A stretch of DNA of 7,294 nt from Flavobacteriia bacterium (GCA_011330545.1 DRQI01000302.1:1-7294), one strand, 5' to 3'; positions 1 through 6,227 are shown, counted from the stretch's first letter. The notes: a model not told the origin generated them from the sequence alone. Numbers and translations are program-made.

Positions 1-212
1 GTTACACCCCCCCAACTTTTCATCGAGGTGTCGTCAAAATTCCATCCTAGGGTATTCCCTGAATTGGCATCGTACAACTCTTTAAGTACAATATAATCTG
101 GCGGAAAGCTATTGTCTATTTCAACAACATCATCCTTATTACAAGACATAAATAAAAATACGATTGCTAAAAATAGCAATGCATAACTTTCTGTTTTTCT
201 AATAAGTTTCAT
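1..212 (-). CDS. Surface lipoprotein with leucine-rich-repeat-type N-terminus (5' part only)
   Basis: This is the first 70 codons of a gene that runs off the left edge. The ATG at 212-210 opens a lipoprotein signal: basic MKLIRK, then a hydrophobic stretch, then FMSC with the lipidated Cys at residue 24. The residues after Cys24 (N-K-D-D) resemble the K-(D/E)2 lipoprotein export signal described for Capnocytophaga and Flavobacterium surface lipoproteins, so surface exposure is inferred. After a short linker come LKELYDANSGN and, further on, SMKSWGGV. These match the cap that precedes repeats in many bacterial LRR proteins (typically LxxLYxATxGxxW...STWxGVT). The repeats themselves would lie outside the window, so the LRR call rests on the cap alone. 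Substrate or ligand is unknown. The gene sits 120 bases downstream of the LytTR regulator on the same strand, behind its own set of 21-bp-spaced repeats, so control by that regulator is likely. Confidence 0.72.
   Translation of the reverse strand, partial: MKLIRKTESYALLFLAIVFLFMSCNKDDVVEIDNSFPPDYIVLKELYDANSGNTLGWNFDDTSMKSWGGV
7..13. repeat. Seven-base C/G homopolymer inside the lipoprotein gene
   Basis: A run of seven C on the plus strand reads as G7 in the lipoprotein gene, within codons TGG GGG GGT (Trp-Gly-Gly). The LRR-cap motif reads through the tract in one frame (SW before it, GV after it), so the sequenced state is in frame. G/C runs of this length are conspicuous in such AT-rich DNA and can mutate by slippage, but seven is short for a true phase-variation switch. 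Confidence 0.5.
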
Positions 213-239
213 AACGATATATTTTTATTAATTATACCG

Positions 240-247
240 TAAAACTA
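240..247 (-). promoter_or_regulatory. Candidate -7 promoter element for the lipoprotein gene
   Basis: The minus strand reads TAGTTTTA, one mismatch from the Bacteroidota -7 consensus TAnnTTTG. It would place a transcript start about 20 bases before the ATG. No TTG -33 element is seen at the usual distance, which fits an activator-dependent promoter. The support is positional: exactly 33 bases separate it from the nearest repeat of the 281-331 set, the same as for the element before the kinase gene. Low-complexity AT-rich sequence makes chance matches common. Confidence 0.35.
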
Positions 248-280
248 GGGTGTTAATTAGCTGTATTTAAGAGAGAAACA

Positions 281-331
281 GTAAGTGGTAAGTATCAAGT
301 AGTATGTGGTAAACAATACGTGTTAGTTGGC
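281..331 (-). promoter_or_regulatory. Three direct repeats at 21-bp spacing: probable LytTR operator upstream of the lipoprotein gene
   Basis: Plus-strand units are GTAAGTGGT (281-289), GTATGTGGT (302-310) and TTAGTTGGC (323-331), each starting exactly 21 bases after the last. Read toward the lipoprotein gene they are ACCACTTAC, ACCACATAC and GCCAACTAA, and they decay with distance from the promoter. LytTR-family regulators bind pairs of roughly 9-bp direct repeats two helical turns apart. The E. coli BtsR (YehT) motif, as I recall it, is ACC(G/A)CT(C/T)A-N13-repeat, which the nearest unit matches at every position. The set fills most of the gap between the regulator gene and the lipoprotein gene. 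Confidence 0.68.
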
Positions 332-332
332 A

Positions 333-1076
333 TTAACCTTGTTGTAGTATTTTTAAAAAACACTCCTTTTTTCTACGAGACACATTTAGATGCTTATTGT
401 TAGAGATAATAACATAACCGCCTTCGCCTTTAACATATTTTACGATATGACTGATATTTACCAATGTAGAATGATGGATACGACAAAAATTGGTTTGTGG
501 TAAGATATTCTCAAATTCTTTTAAGGTTTTGGCTACCGTTATTTGTTTATCATTAATTAAATGAAGTGTTGTATAGCTGCTATCTGCCTCACAATAGATA
601 ATGTCTTCAACAGGTTGCATAATAATTTCATTATCAGAAGGTATTGCCAAACGTGTTAATGTTTTAGTATTTGTTTTTACATTATTGAGTAATGATTGAT
701 ATTTTATGATTCGGTTTTTTCGTCTTTTTGAAATTTTCTGTACAGCAGTAATAAGTTCATCTACATCAATTGGTTTAAGTAAGTAATCTAATGCACTAAA
801 CTTAATGGCTTTTATTGCATATTGATCATAAGCCGTTACAAAAATAACTTCGAAATTAATTTCAGGTATTTTTTCTAACAAATCAAAACCTGACATTTTG
901 GGCATTTGTACATCTAAAAAAATCAAATCTGGTTGCAATTCGTTTATTTTTTCTAGCCCTATTTTTGGCGATTCGCATAATGCAAGTATTTCTACATCCG
1001 GGCAATACTTTTCTAACACCAAACGTAAACCTTGTCTGGCTTTTGCTTCATCATCTATAATTAAGGCTTTTATCAT
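333..1076 (-). CDS. LytTR-family DNA-binding response regulator
   Basis: This is a 247-residue cytoplasmic response regulator. The receiver domain (about residues 3-120) has the full phosphorylation set: acidic pair D8/D9, phospho-acceptor D55 in FLDVQMP, switch Thr81 and Lys101 in the LLKPI motif. The LytTR DNA-binding domain spans about residues 138-245, with the family hallmarks EDIIYCEADSSYT and FCRIHHSTLVN. The length is normal for the family. The ATG at 1076 starts one base after the kinase stop codon, so the two are co-transcribed and probably translationally coupled. The partner is the LytS-like kinase just upstream. LytTR regulators bind direct repeats about 21 bp apart, and two such sets flank this two-gene operon, so both autoregulation and control of the downstream lipoprotein are inferred. 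No intrinsic terminator is seen after the stop. Confidence 0.93.
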   Translation of the reverse strand: MIKALIIDDEAKARQGLRLVLEKYCPDVEILALCESPKIGLEKINELQPDLIFLDVQMPKMSGFDLLEKIPEINFEVIFVTAYDQYAIKAIKFSALDYLLKPIDVDELITAVQKISKRRKNRIIKYQSLLNNVKTNTKTLTRLAIPSDNEIIMQPVEDIIYCEADSSYTTLHLINDKQITVAKTLKEFENILPQTNFCRIHHSTLVNISHIVKYVKGEGGYVIISNNKHLNVSRRKKECFLKILQQG

Positions 1077-1077
1077 A

Positions 1078-3075
1078 TCAAGAAAGTGGTATTTGTATAT
1101 TTACTTGTGTACCTATTGCATTGTTATTTTCATCTTTTAAGTCTATAATAGCAATTACTTCGTTTATTTTTTGTTGTGTTAATAACCTTAAACGTTCTGT
1201 AGTAATTTTAATCCCCATTGATTTCTTTTTTAGCCCCCCTTCTTTTTGTAAAGTAAGCGATTTGTCTCTTCCAACGCCATTATCAATAATGCTACAATAT
1301 AAGTTTTCGGCATCTTCTTTTATAATAATGGTTAACAAACCTTTTTTGTCATTATGTAATAAGCCATGCCAAATAGCATTTTCTACAAAAGGTTGTAATA
1401 CCATTGAGGGTAAATAAGTATCTTCTTGATTTATGGTTTTATCAACTTCAATTTTATATTCAATTTTATTATTGAATCGCAAGGCTTCTAACTGTATATA
1501 GGTCTCTAACATAGAAATTTCATCTTTTAATGAAACATGAGACTGCTCAGAATTCTCTAGCATTAAACGCACCAATTTAGAAAATTTTGAAAGGTATTTA
1601 CGGGCGTTGTCATTTTCATCACTTAAAATCATAGTATTGATAGAATTGAGGCTATTGAATAAAAAATGAGGATTCATCTGCGCACGCAGTGCTTTCATTT
1701 CTAATACTTGCAATTGTTCTCTGTATTGCGAGCGTTTAATTTCTTCATTCTTTTCTACCAACATTTTTTGATTTCTTAAACGTTGACGCATACTATAAAA
1801 TAGCAAGCCTCCAATAATGGTCAACAAGATGAGCCCTACAATTAATGCTTTTCTTAAGTCAGCTTCTTTTTGAGATTTTGCCTCTTGTAATTGGTTTTCT
1901 TTGGTAAGGAGTGCTATTTCTTGTTCTTTTTGTGCGACTTTGTATTTAGTTTCTAATTCAACCATTTGTTTGTTTTTATCTCTATTAAAAATAGAATCTT
2001 TAACAATTATAAAAGCATCCTGATATTTTAAGGCTTCTTTAAAATTTCGTCTGGTTTGACTTAGTTCTTTTAATGCTTTATAATTTTTAAGCAGAATTGG
2101 TCTTACATCAATTTCTTTCGAAATCTCTAAACTTTTAAGAAGGTATTCTTCAGCTTTTTTATACTTTTTTAAACTTATATTATTTACTCCAAGAGCATTA
2201 AGACTTATTGCAATGTCCTTCTTTGACGGCAAACCTTTGCGGATGTTTAATGCTTCTTTGTAGTAATAATGCGCTTTTTGATAACTAGATGATTCTTGAT
2301 AGATATTTCCTAAACTTTCTAAAACAGAGGCTGTTAAATATGGTGTATTTATTTCTTTGCTAAGTTTATGCGCCTCAAGCATTTTTTCTTCTGCCAGAAC
2401 ATATTTTTTTTGTTCTCCATAAGTGTTTCCTAAGGATATAAGACATAATAGTACACCTGATTTATCGTTAAAATTCTCTTTTATCTTTATTGATTTTTTA
2501 TAACTTTCAATAGCATCATTATACTTATTCATTTTTCTTTGAATATGGCCTATACTATGCCAAGCAGTAGCTATGCTACTTTGCATATTTCTCTTTTTAT
2601 AAATAGCCAAGATGCGATAATAGGAAACTAAACTTTCAGCGTAATTTCCTAAATTATAATGAATTACACCTCTCTGAAATAATCCAGCTTCTACTTTTAG
2701 ACTGTCTCCTAACTTTTGGTAATAATCTAAATATTTATCTAAATGATTTAATCCTTCATAATAATTACCACTAAAACGTCCTATGACACCATAGTAGAAA
2801 TGTGATTGTGCAATACCATCTTGATAATTGATTTTCTGTGAAAGTATTTTAACGCTATCAGCATAAAAACGAGCAGAATCTAATTTAGATCGAGTAACAG
2901 CATATTCCCAACAAATATTTTTATAAGCATTAATTTTGGCCATCACAGAATCTGAAGATGTTCTATTTATTAACTGCTTTAAACTATCAATTTTATACTG
3001 ATTTTGTGCCAACCCTTTATTCTTAAATAGTAGTAAGGAGAGTATTACGACAAGTAAAAAATTATATTTTTTCAT
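1078..3075 (-). CDS. TPR-sensor LytS-like histidine kinase
   Basis: This is a membrane sensor kinase of 665 residues. The chosen start is the ATG at 3075, which opens a clean Sec signal peptide (MKKYNF, a hydrophobic core, then LAQ). The frame stays open upstream to an ATG at 3114 and a TTG at 3123, but those would put 13 to 16 unneeded residues before the signal. About seven TPR units cover residues 89-364, followed by a charged coiled coil (about 370-405) and one membrane helix (about 410-429, rich in Leu, Ile and Gly). After a second short coil comes the His_kinase domain with MNPHFLFNSLNSI (phospho-acceptor His470), the N-box LQPFVENAIWHG (Asn566), DNGVGRD (598-604) and a G2 box near Gly621. 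With a cleaved signal and a single helix, the TPRs face the periplasm and the kinase faces the cytoplasm. The signal it senses is unknown. It should phosphorylate the LytTR regulator encoded one base downstream. Confidence 0.9.
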   Translation of the reverse strand: MKKYNFLLVVILSLLLFKNKGLAQNQYKIDSLKQLINRTSSDSVMAKINAYKNICWEYAVTRSKLDSARFYADSVKILSQKINYQDGIAQSHFYYGVIGRFSGNYYEGLNHLDKYLDYYQKLGDSLKVEAGLFQRGVIHYNLGNYAESLVSYYRILAIYKKRNMQSSIATAWHSIGHIQRKMNKYNDAIESYKKSIKIKENFNDKSGVLLCLISLGNTYGEQKKYVLAEEKMLEAHKLSKEINTPYLTASVLESLGNIYQESSSYQKAHYYYKEALNIRKGLPSKKDIAISLNALGVNNISLKKYKKAEEYLLKSLEISKEIDVRPILLKNYKALKELSQTRRNFKEALKYQDAFIIVKDSIFNRDKNKQMVELETKYKVAQKEQEIALLTKENQLQEAKSQKEADLRKALIVGLILLTIIGGLLFYSMRQRLRNQKMLVEKNEEIKRSQYREQLQVLEMKALRAQMNPHFLFNSLNSINTMILSDENDNARKYLSKFSKLVRLMLENSEQSHVSLKDEISMLETYIQLEALRFNNKIEYKIEVDKTINQEDTYLPSMVLQPFVENAIWHGLLHNDKKGLLTIIIKEDAENLYCSIIDNGVGRDKSLTLQKEGGLKKKSMGIKITTERLRLLTQQKINEVIAIIDLKDENNNAIGTQVNIQIPLS

Positions 3076-3149
3076 ACTCGTATTTTTTAAGGAAAGCCTC
3101 TCAAATTTAATCATTTTTATCAAAAACTGAATTTTAAGTATTTAGTTTT

Positions 3150-3157
3150 CAAATAAA
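3150..3157 (-). promoter_or_regulatory. Candidate -7 promoter element for the kinase-regulator operon
   Basis: The minus strand reads TTTATTTG, one mismatch from TAnnTTTG. No TTG lies at the -33 position. It is separated from the nearest 21-bp-spaced repeat by 33 bases, identical to the arrangement before the lipoprotein gene. A transcript from here would have a leader of roughly 70 bases if translation begins at 3075, or about 30 bases if it begins at the ATG at 3114. Confidence 0.35.
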
Positions 3158-3190
3158 AGCAATAACCATAGCTCTTAATAAGTAAAAATA

Positions 3191-3241
3191 GTAAGTGGTG
3201 ATTTATATAATGTAAGTGGCGATAAATTTTGGTTAAGTGGT
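3191..3241 (-). promoter_or_regulatory. Three direct repeats at 21-bp spacing: probable LytTR operator upstream of the kinase operon
   Basis: Plus-strand units are GTAAGTGGT (3191-3199), GTAAGTGGC (3212-3220) and TTAAGTGGT (3233-3241). The core AAGTGG recurs without mismatch at 3193, 3214 and 3235. The spacers between units differ in sequence, so this is periodic conservation of short boxes and not a simple tandem duplication. Read toward the kinase gene the boxes are ACCACTTAC, GCCACTTAC and ACCACTTAA, close to the BtsR-type motif. The set ends 14 bases from the holB stop. Positive autoregulation of the two-component operon is the simplest reading. Confidence 0.72.
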
Positions 3242-3254
3242 ATAAAAATTTAAG

Positions 3255-4412
3255 CTAAATACTTTCTTTTTGATGCAGTAATCGTGTTAATTTAATAGAT
3301 AAATCAAGTAAAATAATCTTAGCATTTCCATTTCTTTCAATATGATAAATGGCTTCATTTATTTCTTTATGAATGGCTAAAATATTTGCACTATGTACAA
3401 AAGGAGCAAATTTTTCCAAGTCAAAATTTGGCGTAGCAGGTTCTAAAAACACCAACGAATCGGCAGCATAATTTTTTAACATGGCTTGCCTAAAAAATTG
3501 CAAACAATAGTGTAAAAAACTTTTTTGTACTTCTCTACCGGTGGCGGCAATAGTTTCACTCCAACTTACCAACTCTTGAATGATGGCTGCATTCCCTTTG
3601 GCTCTAAAGGCAGCCCGAATCCAAGTAATAAACCATTGTTCAAATTGGGTGTCATTAGTAGCATTGTGTGTTAACTGTAAGGCTTTGTTCCAATTTCCAT
3701 GGGCTTGGTGTGCAATTTTAACAGCTTCATTTTCAGCAAGCCCTTCATTTTCTACCAATGCTTTGACAATATGGTTTTCGCTTAACGGAACTAACTTTAT
3801 CAGTTGGCAACGCGATAAAATGGTCTTGAGAATTTGATCTTCATTTTCGGCAATTAATAATAACACCGTTTTCTCGGGCGGTTCTTCAATGAGTTTTAAC
3901 AATTTATTAGAAGCCGCTATATTCATTTTTTCGGCCATCCATATTATCAAAACCTTATAAGAACCTTCATACGATTTTAAGGATAATTTTTTAACAATGG
4001 CTTCTGCTTCGTCAACGCCTATTTGGCCTTGCTTGTTTTCAATACCCAATTGCCCATACCAATCGAGTAAACTCCCGTAAGGGTTCTCTGTAATAAACTC
4101 GCGCCATTCTGCTAAAAACAAGTCGCTTACAGGATGCCTTTTAACTTTTGCCGTGGTTGCCACCGGAAAGGCAAAATGCAAATCAGGATGGGTTAGTTTT
4201 TCAAATTTTACATTACAAGAAGCTTCTCCGGTGTTATTTTCGCCTCCTGTATTGCCGCATAAAATATATTGTGCATACGCAATAGCCAAGGGCAAAGCAC
4301 CCGTCCCCTCAGGAGCTACAAATAATTGTGCATGTGCAATTCTGTTACTTTCAACAGCATGTATAAGTTGTTTTTTTACGGTAGTTTGATTGATGATATC
4401 GTTAAAAAGCAT
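3255..4412 (-). CDS. holB: DNA polymerase III subunit delta' (clamp-loader subunit)
   Basis: This 385-residue protein is a fixed component of the clamp loader that opens the sliding clamp during replication. The AAA+ region starts with LFNDIINQ and RIAHAQLF (24-31). The P-loop is degenerate: APEGTGAL at 33-40 lacks the GKT residues, as expected for delta', which does not hydrolyse ATP. The Walker B region is also altered (LIIWMAEKMN), while LIEEPP (175-180) and the SRC motif (200-202) of clamp-loader subunits are kept. Of the usual four zinc-module cysteines only Cys52 and Cys66 remain, followed by KFEKLTHPDLHFAFPV, a pattern I recall as usual in Flavobacteriaceae. The start is the ATG at 4412; a TTG two codons earlier is unlikely. 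The gene is divergent from ricT with 167 bases between them. It ends in TAG just ahead of the repeat set that precedes the kinase operon. Confidence 0.92.
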   Translation of the reverse strand: MLFNDIINQTTVKKQLIHAVESNRIAHAQLFVAPEGTGALPLAIAYAQYILCGNTGGENNTGEASCNVKFEKLTHPDLHFAFPVATTAKVKRHPVSDLFLAEWREFITENPYGSLLDWYGQLGIENKQGQIGVDEAEAIVKKLSLKSYEGSYKVLIIWMAEKMNIAASNKLLKLIEEPPEKTVLLLIAENEDQILKTILSRCQLIKLVPLSENHIVKALVENEGLAENEAVKIAHQAHGNWNKALQLTHNATNDTQFEQWFITWIRAAFRAKGNAAIIQELVSWSETIAATGREVQKSFLHYCLQFFRQAMLKNYAADSLVFLEPATPNFDLEKFAPFVHSANILAIHKEINEAIYHIERNGNAKIILLDLSIKLTRLLHQKESI

Positions 4413-4579
4413 GTGCAAAGATAAGAATATTGCAAAGCCAATTTGTAAAATAGTTATGAATCTCTCAAAGGATAATTTTACTTTTATTATTATTGATTAT
4501 CTTTACAAATTATAAAAATTATTTATGAATTTACAATCGGTTATTTTTAAAAACCCCGATTTCAAAATATAAACATACT
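4413..4579. promoter_or_regulatory. Divergent intergenic region between holB and ricT
   Basis: This AT-rich spacer must carry promoters for both directions. On the minus strand TATCTTTG (4423-4416) is a perfect match to the -7 consensus, with a TTG 15 bases further upstream. It lies only three bases from the holB ATG, so it would yield an almost leaderless transcript or be a chance match. On the plus strand TATCTTTA (4498-4505) is one mismatch from consensus and suits ricT, but has no TTG at -33. A 15-codon open frame (ATG at 4525, TAA ending at 4572) precedes ricT and is probably incidental. No AAGTGG repeats occur here, so this operon is probably outside the LytTR circuit. Confidence 0.4.
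4535..4561 (+). other. Inverted repeat in the ricT leader
   Basis: AATCGG (4535-4540) pairs with CCGATT (4556-4561), and inside it TTTTT can pair with AAAAA, giving a weak hairpin with small bulges ending 18 bases before the ricT ATG. There is no T-run after it, so it is not an intrinsic terminator. It could be a protein-binding palindrome, a leader structure or chance. Confidence 0.25.
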
Positions 4580-5740
4580 ATGAGCTGTAATAATTGCTCT
4601 ACAGAGACTGCCGGTATCCCAAAAGGCTGTAAAAGTAACGGGAGTTGTGGTACCGGAAGTTGTGATAAATTAACCGTTTTCGATTGGCTGTCAAACATGT
4701 CACTACCTACTGGGCAAGCACCCTTTGACATTGTGGAAGTCCGTTTTAAAAACGGAAGAAAACACTTTTATAAAAATGCCAAAAAATTACCGATATGCAT
4801 TGGAGATATAGTAGCGGTAGAAGCTTCGCCGGGGCACGATATCGGTACGGTTTCTTTGACAGGAGAATTGGTAAAAGTACAACTCAGAAAAAAGAATATT
4901 GCCGTTGACAGCGAAGAAATCAAACAAATTTATAGAAAGGCTTCTCAAAGGGATATTGATATTTGGACTGCTTCGCGCGAAAAAGAATTAGACGTTCAGC
5001 GAAAATCGAGATTGATTATCAGCCGGTTAGGACTACAAATGAAGCTCTCTGATGTTGAGTATCAAGGCGATGGCAATAAAGCTACATTTTATTATACGGC
5101 AGATGACCGAGTAGATTTTAGGCAACTTATTAAAGAACTAGCCTCTACTTTTAGAATTAGGGTTGAGATGAAACAAGTAGGCCTACGGCAAGAAGCCGCC
5201 CGTTTGGGAGGTATTGGGTCTTGTGGCCGTGAACTGTGTTGCTCTACTTGGCTAACCGATTTTAGGTCGGTAAGCACCTCTTCCGCCCGATACCAACAAC
5301 TGTCTTTAAACCCACAAAAATTAGCAGGCCAGTGTGGCAAATTAAAATGTTGCTTAAATTATGAACTCGATTCGTATTTAGACGCCTTAAAAGGATTTCC
5401 TAAAACCGATACCTGGCTCAAAACAGAAAAAGGTATTGGTGTTTTTCAAAAAATGGATATTTTTAAAGGGTTATTTTGGTATGCCTATAAAGATAATCCT
5501 GTACATTGGATTACCTTAAAAGTAGACCAGGTAAACGAAATTATTGAAGCCAACAAACAAAATAAAAAAGTTGAAAGTTTAGAAAATTATGCCCTTGAAC
5601 TAAATTTTGAAAGTGAAAAAGACGTTTCTTTTACCGATGTAGTAGGGCAAGACAGCTTAACACGTTTTGACAAAAACAAACGAAGAAGGGGCAAAAAAAG
5701 ACGTAATAACAGAAGAAAAACAAATCGCAAAAATGCGTAA
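4580..5740 (+). CDS. ricT: RicT-like PSP1-domain protein (YaaT family), Fe-S regulatory complex subunit
   Basis: This 386-residue cytoplasmic protein is related to B. subtilis RicT (YaaT), which with RicA and RicF forms an Fe-S complex acting on RNase Y-dependent RNA maturation and on development. The N-terminus is Cys-rich (C3, C6, C17, C23, C28). A PSP1-type core follows, including FDIVEVRFKNGRKHFY and later KSRLIISRLGLQMKLSDVEY. The family signatures are GSCGRELCCSTWL (Cys215, 220, 221) and GQCGKLKCCLNYE (Cys252, 257, 258). The C-terminal tail from about residue 364 is strongly basic (KNKRRRGKKRRNNRRK), which suggests nucleic-acid contact. The ATG at 4580 is the only sensible start, since it retains the C-x2-C pair. 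No RicA or RicF partner lies in this window, so whether the Bacillus role carries over is open. It heads a plus-strand operon; its last eight bases overlap gldH. Confidence 0.88.
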   Translation: MSCNNCSTETAGIPKGCKSNGSCGTGSCDKLTVFDWLSNMSLPTGQAPFDIVEVRFKNGRKHFYKNAKKLPICIGDIVAVEASPGHDIGTVSLTGELVKVQLRKKNIAVDSEEIKQIYRKASQRDIDIWTASREKELDVQRKSRLIISRLGLQMKLSDVEYQGDGNKATFYYTADDRVDFRQLIKELASTFRIRVEMKQVGLRQEAARLGGIGSCGRELCCSTWLTDFRSVSTSSARYQQLSLNPQKLAGQCGKLKCCLNYELDSYLDALKGFPKTDTWLKTEKGIGVFQKMDIFKGLFWYAYKDNPVHWITLKVDQVNEIIEANKQNKKVESLENYALELNFESEKDVSFTDVVGQDSLTRFDKNKRRRGKKRRNNRRKTNRKNA

Positions 5741-6227
5741 ACTAGTAATTATTATAATAATATCCCTGAGTATCATTTCGTGTAATGATACAACAGTCTT
5801 TGATACCTATAAGCCCATTTCAAAAGCACAATGGCATAAAGATTCTATCGTGAGTTTTACCTTTAACCCGGTAGATACCCTCTCAAAAAACAATGTGTAC
5901 ATCAATATAAGAAACAACAATGATTATCCGTACAGCAATTTATTTTTAATAGTAGATATTCACTTTCCGGATAACAATACCGTAGTTGACACGTTAGAAT
6001 ATGAAATGACAGATGCGCAAGGGAAATTTTTAGGTTCGGGCTTTACCGATATCAAAGAAAATAAATTAGAATATAAAACCAATGTAGCTTTTCCTACCAA
6101 GGGCACGTATACCTTTTCTATTCAACACGCCATGCGAAAAAGTGGTGAGGTAAACGGAATTACACTACTCGATGGTATTACCGATGTAGGGCTGCAAATT
6201 GAAAAAATAACCAAAAATGGCAACTAA
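5733..6227 (+). CDS. gldH: Gliding motility lipoprotein GldH
   Basis: This 164-residue lipoprotein is required for gliding in Flavobacterium, where loss of GldH also affects T9SS-linked surface properties. The start chosen is the ATG at 5733. It begins MRKLV, runs through an Ile-rich core and ends in a lipobox IISC with the lipidated Cys17. The frame is open further upstream to a TTG at 5667, but that reading would bury the signal inside the ricT tail. After Cys17, CNDTTVFDTYKPI and QWHKDSIVSFTF are typical of GldH, followed by a beta-rich domain (YINIRNNNDYPYSNLFLIVDI split over residues of the middle region, then TDAQGKFLGSG). The N-D-T following the Cys lacks the K-(D/E)2 export signal, consistent with a periplasm-facing lipoprotein. 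It overlaps ricT by 8 bases and the penicillin-binding protein gene by 11 bases, so translation is probably coupled. Confidence 0.9.
   Translation: MRKLVIIIIISLSIISCNDTTVFDTYKPISKAQWHKDSIVSFTFNPVDTLSKNNVYINIRNNNDYPYSNLFLIVDIHFPDNNTVVDTLEYEMTDAQGKFLGSGFTDIKENKLEYKTNVAFPTKGTYTFSIQHAMRKSGEVNGITLLDGITDVGLQIEKITKNGN

Noticed and set aside
33..211. Degenerate P-loop of delta' style or pseudogene signs in the lipoprotein gene
   Set aside because: The reading frame is intact to the window edge, so there is no evidence for a broken gene.
281..331. Repeats read as a CRISPR array or simple tandem repeat
   Set aside because: The conserved box is only about 9 bases, the 12-base spacers are unrelated, and there are just three units at each site. 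Operator geometry explains this better.
898..1417. Plus-strand open frames opposite the regulator and the kinase C-terminus
   Set aside because: Their Phe/Ser-rich content mirrors the A-rich coding strand of genuine genes, and they have no family motifs.
3076..3123. Kinase start at the TTG at 3123 or the ATG at 3114
   Set aside because: Both put extra charged residues before an otherwise canonical signal peptide that starts at the ATG at 3075. They remain possible but less likely.
4413..4418. holB start at the TTG at 4418
   Set aside because: An ATG two codons later gives the expected MLFNDI N-terminus, and TTG is rarely used in Bacteroidota.
4531..4731. Minus-strand 66-codon open frame across the start of ricT
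   Set aside because: It is antisense to the ricT N-terminus, has no recognisable motif, and is explained as a shadow frame.
5092..5340. Minus-strand open frame inside ricT
   Set aside because: It lies opposite the conserved Cys motifs of ricT, and its Pro/Ser/Arg-rich composition is typical of antisense shadow translation.
5667..5732. Longer gldH beginning at a TTG inside ricT
   Set aside because: The added residues come from the Arg/Lys-rich ricT tail read in another frame and would precede the lipoprotein signal, which needs to be N-terminal.
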